NCBI GenBank assembly: GCA_004554205.1
Contig: SFNH01000093.1
Location: 1-7,485 of the forward strand
Reading direction: 5' to 3'
DNA length: 7,485 nucleotides
Origin: Clostridium sp.
GTDB lineage: Bacteria; Bacillota; Clostridia; Lachnospirales; Lachnospiraceae
The stretch's first letter is position 1; every line of letters starts with the position of its first letter. Below, one piece after another: positions 5,921 through 7,485 of the stretch. The translations under genes were made by a program, and so were the position numbers. The notes under the pieces were generated by a model. The model worked only from the letters and a program-made list of their open reading frames with translations. It searched no databases and was not told the DNA's origin.

Positions 5921-7330
5921 ATGGCGATTTACCATTGCAGCATCAAAATCATCTCCCGCGGCAAGGGCAAGTCCGCCGTTGCCGCAGCCGCCTACCGCAG
6001 CGGTGAAAAACTCGTCAACGAATATGACGGAGCGATTCACGACTACACCCGCAAAGGCGGTATCGTCCACACCGAGATTTTACTGCCCGACAACGCCCCG
6101 CCCGCCTTCTCTGACCGCTCCGCTCTGTGGAACGCGGTTGAGAGAATCGAGAAAGCAAAAAACGCACAGCTTGCGCGGGAGATTGAAATCGCCCTGCCCT
6201 ACGAACTGACGCGGGAGCAGGGCGTTTCTCTTGTGCGGGAGTATGTGAAGGACAACTTTGTGGCGGCGGGAATGTGCGCTGACGTTTGCTTACACGACAA
6301 GAACGACGGCAACCCCCACGCCCATATCCTGCTGACCATGCGCCCCATTGAGCAGGACGGCGCATGGGGCGCGAAGCAGAAAAAGGAGTATGTTCTTGAT
6401 AAGGACGGAAACAAAATCTACGACCCGAAAAAGCGGCAGTACAAATGCAAATCCGTTCCCGCCACCGACTGGAACGAGCAGACCAAAGCGGAGGAATGGC
6501 GGGCGGCGTGGGCTGAAATCTGCAATTCGTATCTTGAAAAGGGAAATCATACCGAGCGTATAGACCACCGCAGCTATGAGCGGCAGGGAATAGACCTGAT
6601 CCCCACCGTGCATCTGGGCGTAGCCGCCTTTCAGATGGAGAAGCGCGGGATACGCACGGAGCGGGGAAACATCAACCGCGAAATCGAAGTCACAAATCAG
6701 AAGCTGCGGCAGTTGAAAGCCCGCATTTCCAAGCTGCAAAGCTGGCTGAAAGAGGAAGCGGCGAACACCGAGCCGCCCACTCTTGCAGAGGTGATACAGG
6801 GTATCCTTTCGCGGCGGGAGCAGAGCGGAAAACCGGGCTGTTATACCGCCGTCAACAATCTGAAAGCGGCGGCAAAAATGCTGAACTTCCTGCAAGAGAA
6901 TCAGATCATGGATATGGACGGCCTGACGGAAAAAATGGCGGGTATGTTCAGTGAGCAGCGCGAAATATCCGAAAAGCTGAAGCCCATCGACAGGCGGCTG
7001 AAAACCCTTGACGGGCATATTTCAAACGCCGAGAAGTATTTGAAGTACCGCGATGTTTACGGGAAATACAGGCGGCAGCCGCCGAAAAAGCAGGAGGCGT
7101 TTTACGAAGCGTACCGCATGGAGCTGACCCATTACGAAGCCGCAGGACGCTATCTTGACGGCGTGATGAACGGCAGGACGGGCATTCCGCTGAAAGCATG
7201 GAAAGCGGAGCAGGAGAAGCTGACCGCCGAGCGGAAGGAGCTGTCCCGCCGCTATCTCGCACTGAAAGACGAGGTAAAGGAAGCGGAGCAGATACGGAAA
7301 CCGCTGAAAGACAGAACGGCGGGACGGTAA
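5921..7330 (+). CDS. MobA/MobL family relaxase (MOBQ)
   Basis: The relaxase nicks the IME at oriT, stays bound to the 5' end and leads the strand into the recipient. ATG 5921 is chosen because AAAGGAG (5906-5912) stands 8 bases upstream and MAIYHCSIKI is the canonical MobA/MobL opening; the frame extends upstream to 5849 without homology. The 469-aa protein has the likely catalytic Tyr25 in AAAAYRSGEKL, the same position as in RSF1010 MobA. The metal-binding HUH motif is HDKNDGNPHAHILL (His125, His133, His135). The relaxase domain covers about 1-240 and includes WNEQTKAEEWRAAWAEICN and DHRSYERQGIDLIPTVHLG. From about 270 on it is mostly charged helix and coiled coil with no primase or helicase motif, as in short Gram-positive MobL proteins. 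It appears intact and should work on the adjacent oriT with a helper's coupling protein. Confidence 0.92.
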   Translation: MAIYHCSIKIISRGKGKSAVAAAAYRSGEKLVNEYDGAIHDYTRKGGIVHTEILLPDNAPPAFSDRSALWNAVERIEKAKNAQLAREIEIALPYELTREQGVSLVREYVKDNFVAAGMCADVCLHDKNDGNPHAHILLTMRPIEQDGAWGAKQKKEYVLDKDGNKIYDPKKRQYKCKSVPATDWNEQTKAEEWRAAWAEICNSYLEKGNHTERIDHRSYERQGIDLIPTVHLGVAAFQMEKRGIRTERGNINREIEVTNQKLRQLKARISKLQSWLKEEAANTEPPTLAEVIQGILSRREQSGKPGCYTAVNNLKAAAKMLNFLQENQIMDMDGLTEKMAGMFSEQREISEKLKPIDRRLKTLDGHISNAEKYLKYRDVYGKYRRQPPKKQEAFYEAYRMELTHYEAAGRYLDGVMNGRTGIPLKAWKAEQEKLTAERKELSRRYLALKDEVKEAEQIRKPLKDRTAGR

Positions 7331-7354
7331 AGCCCGTCCCGCCGCTTGCGTTTT
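7317..7354 (+). terminator. Intrinsic terminator overlapping the relaxase stop codon
   Basis: CGGCGGGACGG (7317-7327) pairs perfectly with CCGTCCCGCCG (7334-7344), an 11-bp stem with a 6-base loop that contains the relaxase TAA stop. CTTGCGTTTT follows, so the T run is a few bases away and short. It should end the mobilization transcript. Confidence 0.65.
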
Positions 7355-7485
7355 GAGGGTTTGTAAGCCTGACAAACCGAAAGTTTTCACCCTAAATACC
7401 AATATGAATGTAGTCCGCTCAAATATGTTTTCGCCCCTTTGGGCATTTGCTTGATTGCATTGTATGTATTGATGTAATCTCCAAA
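7355..7485. other. AT-richer noncoding right flank of the IME
   Basis: No supportable gene lies here. A perfect 7-bp inverted repeat, GGTTTGT/ACAAACC (7358-7364 with 7372-7378), and a 4-bp one, GCCC/GGGC (7433-7436 with 7441-7444), are visible. A promoter-like TTGATT (7451) and TAATCT (7475) with 18-base spacing is weak. The drop in GC compared with the coding part suggests an intergenic or near-end region. The resumed virB4 P-loop sequence is not found, so the right end of the IME is beyond 7485. Confidence 0.4.

Larger units (their letters stand above)
3004..7485 (+). mobile_element. Integrative mobilizable element inserted in virB4 (right end not in window)
   Basis: VirB4 coding sequence stops within the Leu codon at 3004-3006, and everything after it belongs to a compact element. 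In order it carries a tnpW-like gene, a large serine recombinase, a DUF3847 gene, an oriT-like region and a MobA/MobL relaxase, all on the plus strand. There are no channel genes, no VirD4-like coupling protein and no recognisable cargo in the visible part. That fits an IME that excises itself with its own recombinase and borrows another element's conjugation channel. The tnpW-plus-large-serine-recombinase pair recalls the Tn4451 family, but the relaxase and DUF3847 arrangement is different from what I know of Tn4451. The 3' half of virB4 is not reached by 7485, so the right end and any cargo lie beyond. Confidence 0.8.

Noticed and set aside
6290..7018. 242-codon minus-strand open frame opposite the relaxase
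   Set aside because: It is a shadow of the MobA/MobL coding frame without independent support.
7451..7480. TTGATT and TAATCT as a promoter reading out to the right
   Set aside because: Both boxes are poor matches in AT-rich sequence and no gene is visible downstream.
1..7485. CRISPR array, tRNA, rRNA, toxin-antitoxin or defence genes
   Set aside because: No regularly spaced repeats, no RNA gene signatures and no such protein families were found in either strand.

Overview
This window looks like part of the conjugation module of a Tn1549/CTn-type integrative conjugative element (ICE) from a moderately GC-rich Firmicute, probably a gut Clostridia of the Oscillospiraceae/Lachnospiraceae kind. 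A second, smaller element is inserted inside it. The host guess rests on the gene families (Maff2, TrbL/VirB6-like, PrgI, VirB4-like, TnpW, large serine recombinase with DUF4368, DUF3847, MobA/MobL), the strong AGGAGG-type ribosome binding sites and the GC-rich codon use. No gene in the window identifies a species.

Layout. Positions 1-79 are foreign to the ICE and cut off the 5' part of a maff2 gene; only its last 27 codons remain (80-163). Then come a terminator-like hairpin (185-216), a TrbL/VirB6-like membrane protein (231-1100), a very basic 48-residue ORF (1122-1268), a PrgI-family membrane protein (1272-1655) and, overlapping it, a VirB4-like ATPase gene (start 1630). VirB4 homology stops at about 3006, at the Asn-Pro-Asn-Gly-Leu that normally leads into the Walker A P-loop. 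From there to the window end the sequence is an integrative mobilizable element (IME) with a small tnpW-family gene (3279-3458), a 609-aa large serine recombinase (3505-5334), an intrinsic terminator, a DUF3847 gene (5471-5785), a likely MOBQ-type oriT (5800-5840) and a MobA/MobL relaxase (5921-7330) with its own terminator. The right end of the IME and the 3' half of virB4 are not in the window.

How the parts work together. In an intact ICE, TrbL/VirB6, PrgI and VirB4 would form the inner-membrane core of a Gram-positive type IV secretion channel. The IME has its own integration enzyme (serine recombinase), its own relaxase and a candidate oriT, but no visible channel genes, so it should depend on a helper. 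By sitting in the ATPase P-loop of a virB4 it disables this helper's ATPase while integrated. The virB4 reading frame stays open for 91 codons into the IME and ends on an ATGA overlap with the tnpW start codon. This suggests, as inference only, that ICE expression could feed into the IME's recombination genes.

The most useful leads are the P-loop insertion, the RSF1010-like nic core on the minus strand, the VirB4-to-TnpW overlap, the second broken gene at the left edge, and the small arginine/lysine-rich ORF.
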